A stretch of 64,000 nt of DNA from NCBI GenBank assembly GCA_947579665.1, contig OX388345.1, positions 62,549,454 to 62,613,453 of the forward strand, given 5' to 3'. Of the stretch, positions 13,060 to 24,900 are shown piece by piece. The position numbers and the translations under genes are program-made. Source of the stretch: Sympetrum striolatum (taxonomy: Eukaryota; Arthropoda; Insecta; Odonata; Libellulidae). Numbering within the stretch: the first letter of the stretch is position 1; every line of letters begins with the position of its first letter. The notes beneath the pieces are model-generated. The model saw only the letters and a program-made list of their open reading frames with translations, was not told the DNA's origin and ran no database searches.

Positions 13060-13091
<32 letters not shown>
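13060..13091. repeat. (TA)n microsatellite at the 3' border of the RTE element
   Basis: An uninterrupted AT dinucleotide run directly abuts the trinucleotide tail of the retrotransposon. A matching run at 16240-16276 abuts its 5' end. The two are most simply read as one microsatellite split and duplicated by the insertion. Confidence 0.9.
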
Positions 13092-13093
<2 letters not shown>

Positions 13094-13111
13094 TCATCAT
13101 CATCATCATCA
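13091..13111 (-). repeat. (TGA)7 tail of the RTE element, including its stop codon
   Basis: Seven uninterrupted TGA units on the minus strand follow the last sense codon (GGC, Gly). The first unit is the stop codon and the other six stay in the same frame. There is therefore no 3' UTR other than the tail. Confidence 0.9.
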
Positions 13112-16030
13112 GCCATTTTCAATCCGACGTCGGATGTAGGCCTCCCCAAGTACTTTCCAATTTTCTCTGTCCTGAGCTTCTCGTTGCCACGTTACACCTA
13201 AGTACTTGATGATGTCTCTGTTCCACCTGTCCATAGGTCGTCTTCTTGGTCTCTTCACATCTCTTGGTATCCAGTTGAGAACTGCAGATGTCCAACGGTT
13301 GTCGTTTCTTCTTGCAATATGGCCGGCCCACCTCCATTTCAGTGATCTTACCTTATCTATTATGTCTGTAACTCCAGTCATCATTCTCACCCAAGTGTTT
13401 CGTTTCCTGTCTCTTCTTGTGATTCCCAGCATGCAGCGCTCCATGCTCCTTTGCGTTGTCTGAAGTCTCTGGGTTATTGCAGCATTTAACACCCAAGTTT
13501 CACTTCCATAGGTCAAGACAGGTAAAATGCATTGGTTGAAGACCTTCCTCTTCAAAACCATTGGCATTCTTGACTTCAGAATGTGTGAGTTCCTTCCAAA
13601 TGCGCTCCAGCCAAGTTTCATTCTTCTGTTTACTTCATTAATCCTGTTTTTCTCTCCTGTTGTTACAAGTTGTCCCAGGTATGTGTATTCCAAGCAAACA
13701 TCCAGAGGTTTTCCTTGAAGTTTGACTGGCTCTTGCACTGTAAAAGAATTATACATTACCTTTGTTTTTGTTAGGTTTATCCTGAGTCCTATCTTCTGTC
13801 CTGCTGTGTTTAGCTCTTCAAGTCTTGAAGTTAGATCTTCTGCGTTAGCTGCAAAGAGAACTATATCATCTGCAAAACGGAGGTGACTGATGTACTCCCC
13901 ATTTACTCTTAACCCCTTCTCTTCCCAATCAAGGGTTTTAAAAACTTCTTCTAAAATGGCTGTGAACAAGATGGGAGACAGACCGTCACCTTGTCGAACT
14001 CCCTTCTCAATCTTGAATTCATCGGTCTCTTCATGAAGCATTACAGAAGCTGTGGCATTCTCGTAGACACTGCGCAAGAGGCGGATGTACTCAGAATCTA
14101 TCCCTTGATTCTTCAGAGCTTTCAGAGTGGAGGAGGTACTTACCGAGTCGAAGGCCTGTTCATAATCTACAAAGCAAAGGACGAGTGGCATCTCGTATTC
14201 ATTCGTTCTGTTTATAATTTCCTGTAATGTGTGGATGTGGTCCATAGTGCTGAAGCCTTTCCGGAATCCCGCTTGTTCTCTAGGCTGGGCTGAAGACAGG
14301 GTCATCTTAAGACGTTCCGCTATTATCCTCATGAATGTTTTGTAGACAACTGGAAGGAGGCTAATGGGGCGATAGTTCTTCAAATCTTCTTTGCTTCCTT
14401 TCTTGTGCAGAAGGGCAATCCTTGCGTGGTTCCATTCCTTGGGAATCATTCCTTGTTTTAGACAATTACTGAATAATTGTGCTAAAACATTAGCAATCTC
14501 TGTTCCACCAGCTTTCAGATATTCCGCCAACACCCCATCTGCTCCTCCTGCTTTCCCATTCTTCATCTGCTTAATCGCCGCCATTACTTCTTCTGGGAGG
14601 ATTGAGAGAAGATTTTGTGAGCTTTGGCTTTCATCTTGGTTCTCCTCTTCGGCGTTTCCTATCTTCTTGTATAGGTTGCCAAAGTATTCTGCTACAATCC
14701 TCAATATTGCTGGTCTGTTATATGTTGTGGTGCCATCTCCTTTCTGTAAGGCTAAAATCTGTTTCTTACCAATTGCTAGGAGTCTTCTAGCCCTCTTTAT
14801 GCTTTTGTTATTTTCTATGGCCTCTTGCACAATCTTTTCATTAAAATTCCTCACGTCTTCCTTGATTGCTACTCTGATGGCTTTGCAAAGCTCGGCATAT
14901 TCGATATTATCTCTTGGAGTGTTTAAATTCTTCAGTTCCTTCCGTCGTTTCATCATTTTCCGGGTTCTATCACTAAATTTCTTATCCTTAGGTTTTCTTG
15001 GCATGCTTGCTACTTCTTCTGCCGCTTTCTTTACAATTTCCATAACTTTGGTTTCGAGTTCTTCCTCCTGAAGTGCTGAGAATCTATTTCTAAGTTTCAG
15101 CTGAAACTTTTTCTCGTTATTTGATAGTTTATCAATATTTATCTCCTCCTCCTTGCAAGAAACCAACTTCTTTCGTTCCATTCGGGGGTTAATATTGATT
15201 CTGCATCTAACAATTCTGTGGTCACTTCCAGTGTTGAAATTATTCAAAACTTCACAGTTAGTTACAGTGTAGAGTCTGTTTACCAATATGTAGTCTATTT
15301 CATTTTTTGTTCCATTGGGACCTCTCCACGTCCATTTCCTTGTAGGATTTTTCTTAAAGTATGTATTTGTTATATACATATTGGTGCATTCTGCAAACTC
15401 TACTAAGCGGTGACCTCGCTCATTTCTCTGGCCCAGTCCATATTGTCCTGCGACAGTGTCATCAGTTTCCCGCTGCCCTACACGAGCATTAAAATCTCCC
15501 ATAATGACTTTATAGTAGTGGGCCTCCTTGTCATGTTCAGTGCCGAGAGTTTGGTAGAAGTTTTCAATTTCCTCTTCGCTGCTTGCCGCTGTTGGTGCGT
15601 AGACTTGGATGACCTGTACTGAGTAACGCTCATTGATCTTCAGTATGAGTTTACAAATTCTATCTGATACACCTTCGATTTTGACCACATTATCCTTCCA
15701 TCTCTTGTTGATCAAAAATCCAACGCCTCCATTTCTTCCATCCTTGGTACCCCTGTAAAAGAATAAGTGTCCTTCCTTCAGTGTAAGTAGCTCCTCTGAT
15801 TTTCTTCTGACTTCGCTGAGACCGATGATATCCCATTTTATCTTCTCTGCTTCATTGAGTAGTTCCAGCAGTCGTTCTTCACTCTTCAAGCTGCGGCAGT
15901 TGTAGGTTGTGAATTGCAGGGTAGTAATTCTTTTCTTCATGATGGACCTCTTCAATGCCACCACCTCCCGGACATCCGAATGGGTGGTGCTTTTACGTCC
16001 GGATAAATTTCCATTAAAGAAGCTCATCAT
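13109..16030 (-). CDS. RTE-type retrotransposon endonuclease-reverse transcriptase, intact
   Basis: The protein has 973 residues, the usual size for a single-ORF RTE polyprotein. An APE-like endonuclease occupies about residues 38-280: TTYNCRS (N44), LSEVRR (E73), VYAP (Y143), MGDFNARVG (D179, N181), NEIDYIL (D246) and SDHR (D270, H271). It would nick target DNA. A basic linker at about 340-430 leads into the reverse transcriptase at about 475-760, with NYRPISLLP (552-560), FVDYEQAFDSV (D622), GVRQGDGLSP (677-686) and the catalytic FADD (719-722). The C-terminal part keeps AGHIARR (902-908) and a basic RPRRRP stretch. All key residues for target-primed reverse transcription appear present. 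Methionines at 1, 2 and 31 are all upstream of the endonuclease, so the start is uncertain. The TGA stop is the first unit of the (TGA)7 tail. Host genomes often carry such copies under the label craniofacial development protein 2-like. Confidence 0.93.
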   Translation of the reverse strand: MMSFFNGNLSGRKSTTHSDVREVVALKRSIMKKRITTLQFTTYNCRSLKSEERLLELLNEAEKIKWDIIGLSEVRRKSEELLTLKEGHLFFYRGTKDGRNGGVGFLINKRWKDNVVKIEGVSDRICKLILKINERYSVQVIQVYAPTAASSEEEIENFYQTLGTEHDKEAHYYKVIMGDFNARVGQRETDDTVAGQYGLGQRNERGHRLVEFAECTNMYITNTYFKKNPTRKWTWRGPNGTKNEIDYILVNRLYTVTNCEVLNNFNTGSDHRIVRCRININPRMERKKLVSCKEEEINIDKLSNNEKKFQLKLRNRFSALQEEELETKVMEIVKKAAEEVASMPRKPKDKKFSDRTRKMMKRRKELKNLNTPRDNIEYAELCKAIRVAIKEDVRNFNEKIVQEAIENNKSIKRARRLLAIGKKQILALQKGDGTTTYNRPAILRIVAEYFGNLYKKIGNAEEENQDESQSSQNLLSILPEEVMAAIKQMKNGKAGGADGVLAEYLKAGGTEIANVLAQLFSNCLKQGMIPKEWNHARIALLHKKGSKEDLKNYRPISLLPVVYKTFMRIIAERLKMTLSSAQPREQAGFRKGFSTMDHIHTLQEIINRTNEYEMPLVLCFVDYEQAFDSVSTSSTLKALKNQGIDSEYIRLLRSVYENATASVMLHEETDEFKIEKGVRQGDGLSPILFTAILEEVFKTLDWEEKGLRVNGEYISHLRFADDIVLFAANAEDLTSRLEELNTAGQKIGLRINLTKTKVMYNSFTVQEPVKLQGKPLDVCLEYTYLGQLVTTGEKNRINEVNRRMKLGWSAFGRNSHILKSRMPMVLKRKVFNQCILPVLTYGSETWVLNAAITQRLQTTQRSMERCMLGITRRDRKRNTWVRMMTGVTDIIDKVRSLKWRWAGHIARRNDNRWTSAVLNWIPRDVKRPRRRPMDRWNRDIIKYLGVTWQREAQDRENWKVLGEAYIRRRIENG

Positions 16031-16237
16031 GAAAATTGTACTTGTATTTGGGGGGGTTAGGACAATAATTCACCAGGCTGTCCTACTGCCGGTTGGTGAA
16101 TGCCACTTTCATTATTTGGCCGGAGATATTGTTGAAGCCTTCTTAGCATGGTTGAACCTGGGCTATGCATCGCCTCCAACCTCCGTTAACACCCCTCCGC
16201 CCCGATGAGGCAATGAACTGTGGCGGTGATGAGGAGG

Positions 16238-16239
<2 letters not shown>

Positions 16240-16276
<37 letters not shown>
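16240..16276. repeat. (TA)n microsatellite at the 5' border of the RTE element
   Basis: A continuous TA dinucleotide run of about 37 bp starts immediately after the first base of the element and matches the run on the other side. Confidence 0.9.
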
Positions 16277-16278
<2 letters not shown>

Positions 16279-17183
16279 TTCCGACCAGTTTCGTTTACGT
16301 ATTAACATCTCCTAGCAAAAGAAAAGTCAAGATTGATCATATGAATTTTCTTTAAGTTATGATTACGTAATTTAAAAAAGTGAAACACTCCAAAAGTTGC
16401 TCTATATTTCTTCGAATAAAAACTATTTATGAAACGATTAGTATTTTAATACAAAGGAAAGTAAAATTTTTAGTCTCCATTGTGGATTGTACGTGCAAAA
16501 ATTAACTTTTTTACAACAGAGTGCGAAATAAACATTGAAATAGCTGAGGGGGGAAAAAGGAGCTGAAGAAAATATGATCAGTTGCTGAATAGTACATCAA
16601 AATGGATAAATGAAAACGATTTGGAAGGTCTTCTCCAACAAACGAGCTCAATTCATGTAAATTCTCACCTATTTCGTTCTATCTTAGCGTGAAGAGCCAT
16701 TCATAAGATGTTTGCAATCGCAGTTATGGATACTCCTTAATGATTACCTATTCACCCAATACCTATGTGGGAGGTTGTGATACGATGTTTGAGGAGGTCA
16801 GCCACAAATGAACGACTCCAGCCCGAAGCGAATAATGACGCGAGATTTATGCACGAGTGCGTGCAACCGCGGCTGCATTGCTGTTTATTACCAAGAGAAT
16901 AAGGAGCGCATACATGAAGAGGACTCCCACATCCGCATTGTGTACTTAAGATATTGAAAGGGTGGTGATAAACGCGGTCATAAAGTGTTCGATGGCTTCG
17001 GAGTCACGGAAGGGCAAATAAACGGTCCAGGGAAATACCAACAGGGGATTGAATGTGAACGGTCTGTCCTTAGAACAAGAAGAGTGGTAACGTATACTTT
17101 CACTTAGATGGGATCTTTCGTTTGAACTTAATTTTGTTATTGAACAACTTCGGAAAGAAAGGACTGATAAGGGTAATTTTTTA
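16277..17183. other. AT-rich non-coding stretch
   Basis: A short G+C-richer patch lies at about 16780-17050. No gene-like frame or repeat is visible. Confidence 0.45.
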
Positions 17184-17363
17184 TGTTTTCTAATATCTAC
17201 TGAGGCAAAACATACCATGTTCTATCAGCAATGATTTACCAATTCATCGACAGTTAAAACATACGCATTTGTTTTGTTTTCTAATATCTACTGAGGCAAA
17301 ACATACCATGTTCTATTAGCAATGATTTACCAATTCATCGACAGTTAAAACATACACATTTGT
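17184..17363. repeat. 91-bp tandem duplication
   Basis: A unit beginning near TGTTTTCTAATATC is repeated head-to-tail with a 91-bp period. Only about two substitutions separate the copies (C/T at CTATCAGC versus CTATTAGC, and G/A at ACGCAT versus ACACAT). The near identity points to a recent duplication. The unit has no recognisable content. Confidence 0.9.
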
Positions 17364-18884
17364 AATTTTCAACTGATACTTCCACTAGTTTCGTCCAACG
17401 TATTAAAATTTAGAAAATGGATTTCCAGGGCACACTTTTTGTTATTTTCGCCGGCAAAAATCTTTCGAAAGAATAATAATAAAGTTACTAAAAATAATAA
17501 TCATTTCTCAATTTATACTTTCAATTTTTACGTTTATTTAAATTGAACTCTACTACAAAAATTATGTCCGTATTTTAAAAATATTCTTGCTATCGTATAT
17601 TGTAGTATGACGCTTACATGATCTCTCTCGACCTTTAGTGAGTGTTAAAAGAGAGTTTAATATTTTAGTTTACCTTCACTCACGAATTGGTCTCTAGTTT
17701 GTCACAATAGAAACGTGGTTTGCATGTGTAAAACTTATGGATAGCCGTGTATTGCAAGAATAAATTGAACTGAATCGAATAGATTACCATACCGCAAGAA
17801 AAACGTCGTAATAATGTGACACCCAATAGCAACGTAAAAATCCAGTCATAAGGAGAATGAAGGGTGTGATTGGAAAAAACGCATATGGTTATACAGAGTG
17901 GGTACGAGATAAATGGGAACGAATAAACTTTGGCGAAATGACAGAACGACGTCGGAAGCGAGGAGATGTCGAAATAGATGAATGCCCTGACGTAGAAGGA
18001 GATCCGTAGCATCGAAGAAAATCATGTCAGTCAAACTGATTGGTCCGAGGAATCTTCGAAACACGTGCGGTCCATATCCCTTCCACTCAGCCGACTTATG
18101 GTAATGCAAAAGAATTGATCTTCAAATGGTGACTCACTGACAATCATTGAGCTCCTCCAATCGTCTACTAGCCGTATTCGACCTTCCTCTTCCTGTTGCC
18201 CGTAGCGTACGTCTTTCCTGGTAAAAAGCACGAATGACTTCAGAATGGAAGCTAAAAAAACATTGTTTCTCCGATCATTCTTGTAAAAAATAGCGATGGG
18301 GTATCACAATATGATTGCTCAAAAAAAATCGCGTCTGAGAGGTTGTTAAATTAATTCCATATTTGATGATTTCCGTAGTATTGCCAATTCTCAATTGACT
18401 TAGCGAACTTTTCCCTGGGAAACCTTACTGCATTTCCTGAACAAGATCTTTCATATGCTCAATATATTAAAATTAAAATAATTGTAACTTGGTTTTATGT
18501 CTTATTCTATCCGTCTTATTTATCCTTCATCTGAAGCTTAAGTCGTGCATTGCAAAAACTTTAAATAATGATTTTAATGCATCGTACTTTTTCATAATAA
18601 GGCAAAAGCTGCGTAAATACGCTAATAAATAAATTAGCATCAATTAATTAATGAGTTATAGGATCACTTGATATTACTGCATTCGCGATTGTTGAAAACC
18701 CATATTTAGCCACATTTATTCTAAAATACATAAATAATAATCATTATTATTATTAAGAAATAGAAATTGAGATTCAATGTATGAAATATCATTGGGAGAA
18801 TAAGATAAATATCAAAATAACAATGATATAAAAAAATCATTCAGAAGTAATTGAATGCTAAATAAAAAAGTGTAAAGTAATGAT
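17364..18884. other. AT-rich non-coding stretch
   Basis: About 17900-18240 is somewhat richer in G+C and open on the minus strand for short stretches, but the translations are not recognisable. Confidence 0.4.
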
Positions 18885-18940
18885 GGTTGAGGCACACATC
18901 CGCTCTGCTGATGGGCAGGGGTTCAATCCCATTGCTACGG
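18885..18940 (+). other. tRNA-like (possible SINE head) sequence
   Basis: GGTTGAGGCACACATCCGC resembles an A-box region, and GGGGTTCAATCCC about 15 bp later matches the B box of RNA polymerase III promoters. A full cloverleaf cannot be drawn, and no second copy was seen in the window. Confidence 0.3.
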
Positions 18941-21900
18941 TAGTTCATTTGTCGGCATTTTCCGGGCATTTGAAGCCGTTGATCGACCTAGCCTATGAAA
19001 ACGAGAAGCAGAAGTCAAAGCTATGGGTAATTATAGTCGGTCATATCTTCAGTATAAAAAGGCCTTAACCTGCTTTCACAAGCGTTTAATCGTCGATTCC
19101 TTGGAAACTATTATTAGCGAAGTAATTAAGTTGAGAACAAGCAAAATAAATACGGAAACGAGCAAATACAAGTAGATGAAATTACAGAAAAGTGCATTTA
19201 TCAGTGGGACTTTATCTTGGTAGTATAAACTTTGATAAACTTAATCAAACTTAAGCGACAGTTCTACAAAAACAGTAATGGTTGAGCACCCCCTGGGATG
19301 AAGGCAATATGAGGAAACTTTCAAATGGTAGAAATGGTACAGCGCGGCATCAAGCCGAGATAAAGGACGGAGGGGATTTTAAAAATATCCTCAGACGGAC
19401 TTTTTTTCGGGGCCCTTTTACGTGGCCAATTTATGCCAGATTAACTTCTAATTGGAGCGATGGATTGGCCATTAACTCGAACGGTTCCAGACGTCAACCT
19501 TAACGACCTCATTTCGGGCATTATAGACTCCATCAACCCTGGCTGTCTCTCGAGGTTCCGCTCCAGGAAAAGGAATCAACCGAACCTATTGAGAATGATG
19601 GAACAGAGATTGAGAGAGGGACTCGAACATCGATATCACTTTCTCGGAAGCATATCGTTGGCTATTCCGGGCGTCCGAAACACTTAATTTGGAGTGAAGT
19701 GGATATATTAGGCTTAAATATTATAGAGAATGTTTTCTAGTGGAAGAAATTTATGTCGGATATATGAATTCAACGTAGGCTCCAGGATTGACATCATGAC
19801 TCCCCAGTCTTCAAGAATAAAAAATGTTTAGGTCATGACCTAAATGAAGAAAAGAAGGGTAGGATGCTTTTAAAGTTATAGTTTGTTTATGGCAGTAGCT
19901 CTTATTGTATGAACCGAGTGAAATATTGTAAAATACTATCTATATTTTCATATCTTTAATTTAGATCGCCGCAATATCTTGGTCGCCTCCGTTGACTACC
20001 CAATCTTTTTAGTGAAATCAATGTAAATTACTCACTTCCACGTTTCGGATAAAACACATGCCGTGTTTCCCGGAAGTAAGATCGAGTCCTACTTATAATT
20101 CTGCCATTCAATACGCCTTTAGCGGTATTTTCATGGGGTCTTTTTCCTACTGCTGATAAGGTCATTAAGAGCTATAAATGCATGCAAATCTTCGTTTTGT
20201 TTTTTATTCACTACTATGGCGACGGGCGCTTTTTTCTTACTATTTATTCAATGCACAAATGTCAATAAGATCTTTTATATTTCTTATGCACACATAACTT
20301 TATATTCTAGTTCATCTGTCTGACTGACGATCTATTAGGAACTTCCTTAAGTCATAAACTAAAGTTTTCACAATTCTTAACCGGTAAAATTTAAAAATAT
20401 CCTAGTAAATTTTTAGATTATTGAATTAGATTTGATTAAAGATAAATATTTTCTTATTTAATTCAACTAATTTATGAAAAATCATGATATGTAAAAATGT
20501 ATATTAAGAATTAAATCGATAGCAACAATAGGAAATCTTTTCTTAAACTTCTTTAAAACATCGTTTTTTCTCTGGTCCAACAGAAAGTAAAAGGCATTCC
20601 GCTACTTTACCAGTTTCACAAGCACGTAAGGCTCAGGAACCCCTTAATGATTACATGAAGCTCCGCATTCTCCAAAATATAGCTAGAAATGTTTGATGTT
20701 GCTGTCAAATTTATGTTTACAAGGAAGAATAGCGTCGTTGAAGCCGCAAATAGCTTTAGACCACCCTCAATACACCTCTGGGCCCTCAATTGCGGCTACC
20801 GCACTTGCTTCTCGTGTGAATCTGGCACTTGCAAACAGTATCGAAAGTGAATCATCTTCTGCCTAAAGCGACAAAAATTTAGCATGCAAGTGATAATAAA
20901 CCAAAATTAATAAAGGTGCGTGCAACGAGCGAAGAGAATTAGAGAGCAATTTGAGACACGCACCAAACCGAAAGGATTCCACGAAGAGGAGGAAACTCAT
21001 AAAAAAGTGGAAAAAGAGTTGAAGGAGATGGTATCCATAGGGAGAGAGAGAAAATTGACAGTCGCCGTAAAAGGGTCGAGGAAAGGTGGTGGTGGGTTTT
21101 CTCTGAGGAAAGGCAAACAGGATTTATAAGCTGAAGGGTTAGGGAAACACATGTAAAGGCACTTATGAGGGAAAGGAGAAGGATATGAAGGGAAAGTAAA
21201 AAGCTGGGTTTAACTCCATCTGCTAAATAACGTATCGAAAGGATTGAGATAATAATGTGGCGATAACAAACTGCCAATGTAGTAAGAGGATTTCGGCGTT
21301 TAATAAAAGGGAAGGGATATGAAGAAGAGAAAGATGAAAGGGATGCTGTAGACTTCCGCCCGAAAGGTTTTTTCTCCGGCGGATTAGACGATTCAAAAAA
21401 TAAAATCCCTGTTGACGGAAATCTTTTGACGTAAGTAAATGGTGACTCAACGTAATTTAAATCTAACAATCATCGAAAACCTTCTAGATGGATTATTTTT
21501 TAAATGAACTTAACCTAAGAATAATAGCCGATGCAAGGATTGACTTTCCCAAACATTTTTACATTGAATTAATCGAATGACTGTGACAAACAATATTGAG
21601 TGATTATAATCTTCCAAATAAGGATGAAGGAATATAATTTTGAATCAAGCCTAATTTATTAACGCAGGAATCCACCCTCATGATGACATCTGACTTTCTC
21701 TAATGGAAATTCACATTAGAAGCAAAAAGGAATGCTTGAATTTTATGAGGAGAACAATCTAGTAATGCAAGTAGCTGCTAGTTAAGCTAGATTAACGTCT
21801 TCATTTCTGAATGCAGCTCAACTATTAAATTCCTCCCTCTCATTAAATACTCATAACTAACATTTACGCTAACTAGCTTTCTGGGCTGCACTTCACTCTG

Positions 21901-24900
21901 ATTGCTAGCGCGTCTACATTCGGTGGAAAGGTTTGATCCCAGGAAGAGCTCCATTTCCTTGGTATGGGTTTGCGGCAGTAGTTTCATCCAATCATGAAAA
22001 TTTATGCCAAATTCGAACTTATCTTAATCACAAATCATCATCATAGTCATCAAACGACCACATAAATAATCCTACTAAAACGCTATGAAAGATGTTTTAC
22101 TCTTGATAAACTTGAATGAGGGAGATGTACTCTTCGGAATAAAATACTCTTGTAATGAGAATTTCTTTCAATGACTTTGTACGTACAGGAATGGATATGT
22201 ACTTGTATATAGCTTGTTTATATCATATTAGCGGATTATAGTGATATAAATAAAAATTTAGTCCAGCAGAGTATTCTCGAATATTTAAGCTTTATTAAAA
22301 ATATATAAAAAATATTATATTCAGTGTTTATTACTTAGGTGACATATTTAATTTTTTGCATATACATTGAATATATAATATGTGTATGTATATTCATTTA
22401 GCGTGATTTTTATCGATACTTCGTTAACGCGAATATTTTAACGCAAACACCTTAGTTTGTGGTTCCTTTGGGTAAGTATTAACGAGGTTTTATTGTAATA
22501 TATCTGCTGATATACATTGCCTTGTTTTCAGTAGAATTGTTGAATATTGATTGATTAAGAGGTGAAGTACCTTCGTTGGAGGTTATTTACTCGCAATGAG
22601 CCATGCCACCCTTACTACTGGAAATAACGTTTGAAGAGAAAACCGAAATGAGCCTACCAAAACATGCATACTAGAAATCTGACACCAAGGTTGGTGAAAT
22701 GGTACATACGTACGTACATTTCGCTGACCGCATATGGTCGCAACCGCGGTGAGAATATGCAGGTTGGAAGGGGTTTGGAATTACTCTCGTTGGCATCCTA
22801 CCAGAAAAAAATTTTTAATCCCGTTTTTAAAACACTAGCTTCTAGTATTATTTTTTTCTGCCGGTTCTAAAACATTTGACAGGAAAAGGTAAGGGATCGT
22901 TTTAATGGAAGTGTGGCGCTGAAAAATTCAACTCTTTTACTGCTTAAATCAAGTTTCAACTCCGTTGTATTTCATTAATCCTGAGTTTCCCGTGCCTCCT
23001 TGTCTTAAAGAGAAAACTACTATATCCACCGATATATTTTTACAGATATACCTAACATTAAGTACTATTATGAAATTAAAGTTTGGAGGTTATTATGTAG
23101 CATATAATATAATTATGCATAGTACATATAGTATAATTATATAGCATACACCACTTAAAATAATTCATATACTTGATACCTGGGTTTTTCCCGTCGTCAC
23201 TCATATCTTCCAATGAGAAAAATAAGATAATATTAATTTGATGTTGATTTTCATCGGCTTGTTAAAGATTTACAGTCAAAACCTTTTTCTAATATTTTTT
23301 TTCAAACCCGAATTTTTTCCATTAAATATTTTCAAGAAGTTATTGTAAGATTGGCCTCGCAAATAGAGAAGTCTGCGGATCTCACGGGAGTTCGATGAGA
23401 ATTCACCTCCTAAATTAATCATTCAAGGAACACGTGTGGAAAACTTATTAACTGCTTCATGTTCTATTCATTGGTTTTAATCAATTCACTTTGCTATTGG
23501 GGAATTTAAGCCAGTGATTTCCAAATTGGACGTTATTTGCGTAATGGCTGTCCTCAAATAGTTGAAAGATATTGCATTAAAACGCGGAAATTAGAAATAA
23601 TTTTGCTAAGTATAAGTTATATTTATTTATATTATTAAACCATATTTATATCGCATTTATTGATTATATGCTTATCATTTTCTTAGCATGGGAATTATTA
23701 CACTTTTCGCTAGATTATATGCGAAAATATTTATTATAATCAGATAATATCTCATATAAACGAGCCGATAAGGGCACATCCCAGCTAGATCATTGATGAT
23801 CATAAAACCCCCAACCCTCGACAAAAGATCCTATCCCAAATCCTACCGACCTGACCCGACCCAACCATTTGTCCATTCGGGTTGGCCCCTACCTGCACCA
23901 TTGTGACAGTTTCAGCTTTAACCACTTATGGTTAAGTATCTTCATAAAGTCAGGTAGGCAATGGCACGGAAGCAAAACGCTCATTTAAGCCAACGTTAAT
24001 TTTCCTCTAGTTCCTCGTCATACGGAAAGAAATTCGGATCCTCATCAACTCGATTGGTTCTCAGATTGGGATGTTAACGTAAAGATTAGGGAGCGGAAGG
24101 GTAGAGGTGGGGTGAGTGCGTCAAAGGAGTTGAGCTGGTATGTGCCGTGAAGATATTCGAGGAGGAGATGAAAGAAAGAAAGCCAGGAAGGGGATACAGA
24201 AGTCGACAAATGATCGGAGGGAAATAAAAAAAATTCTTGGCGGCCACTCTGAGGGAGTAATAACCTCATGCGTCCTTTAGTTCATTTTCTCGAGATTCAT
24301 TGAAGAGCAGAAGCAATCAAGGAAAATGAAGAAACTGGAAAGATGCTAATGAAGTAGGAAATTAGATTAGCGAAAGGTCAGACCTATTAATATGATCGCG
24401 TCGCATCTGTGCTCTCGGTGATTGGGAGGAATTTAGAAATCGGTGAATCAGGAAGCTGTTGCATGATATCTTCTTTCCCAGTTATCTTTGGAAAAAGAGC
24501 GTATATTTTACTCAAACTAAGTATATGTTAGAGAAACTTCTTGCATATGAATATTGCTATCGCAATTTTGTTTTCTCTAAAATATAATGATAATGATTGA
24601 AGTAATAATGTTTACATAAAGAGGGACTTAAATGGTTTGAATTTATAAGCATTTCATCATTTTTCTCAGCATTACCTGCAATTTCTTTTTTTTTATATGC
24701 ACGTAAAATTTTTTCGCGAAAAAATTTATTTGATTCTTTTAGTTAGAATAAAATTCGATTTCCTTTGAGGTAAAGAGTGAATTGTAGAGAGAAAATAAAT
24801 TCGCTTAATTTTCAGTTGACTTAATGCTTACTACTGATGAAGTTACAGTGCCTTTGAAGAAGTGTTAGAATGAATGGAGGCTTGGGCTTGCGTGAGATCT

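Larger units (their letters stand above)
13091..16239 (-). mobile_element. Apparently complete RTE-type non-LTR retrotransposon
   Basis: On the minus strand the element runs from a GC-rich 5' end (16239) through about 210 bp of leader and a single long ORF to a (TGA)7 tail (13111-13091). It has no separate ORF1. The single endonuclease-RT ORF, very short 3' end and simple-repeat tail fit the RTE clade. Both ends lie directly against (TA)n runs, so the target was probably a TA microsatellite and the duplication cannot be measured. The first seven bases on the minus strand (CCCCTCC, 16239-16233) pair with GGAGGGG at 16198-16192, a stem of the length of P1 in HDV-like ribozymes reported at LINE 5' ends. 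The ORF is uninterrupted, so the insertion looks young. Confidence 0.85.

Noticed and set aside
14391..15071. Plus-strand open frame of 226 codons
   Set aside because: It is antisense to the intact RTE endonuclease-RT ORF and has no independent support.
20939..21469. Minus-strand open frame of up to 176 codons rich in Ser, Leu, Pro and Phe
   Set aside because: It is the antisense reading of a purine-rich tract, where stops are rare by default. No domain or signal was recognised.
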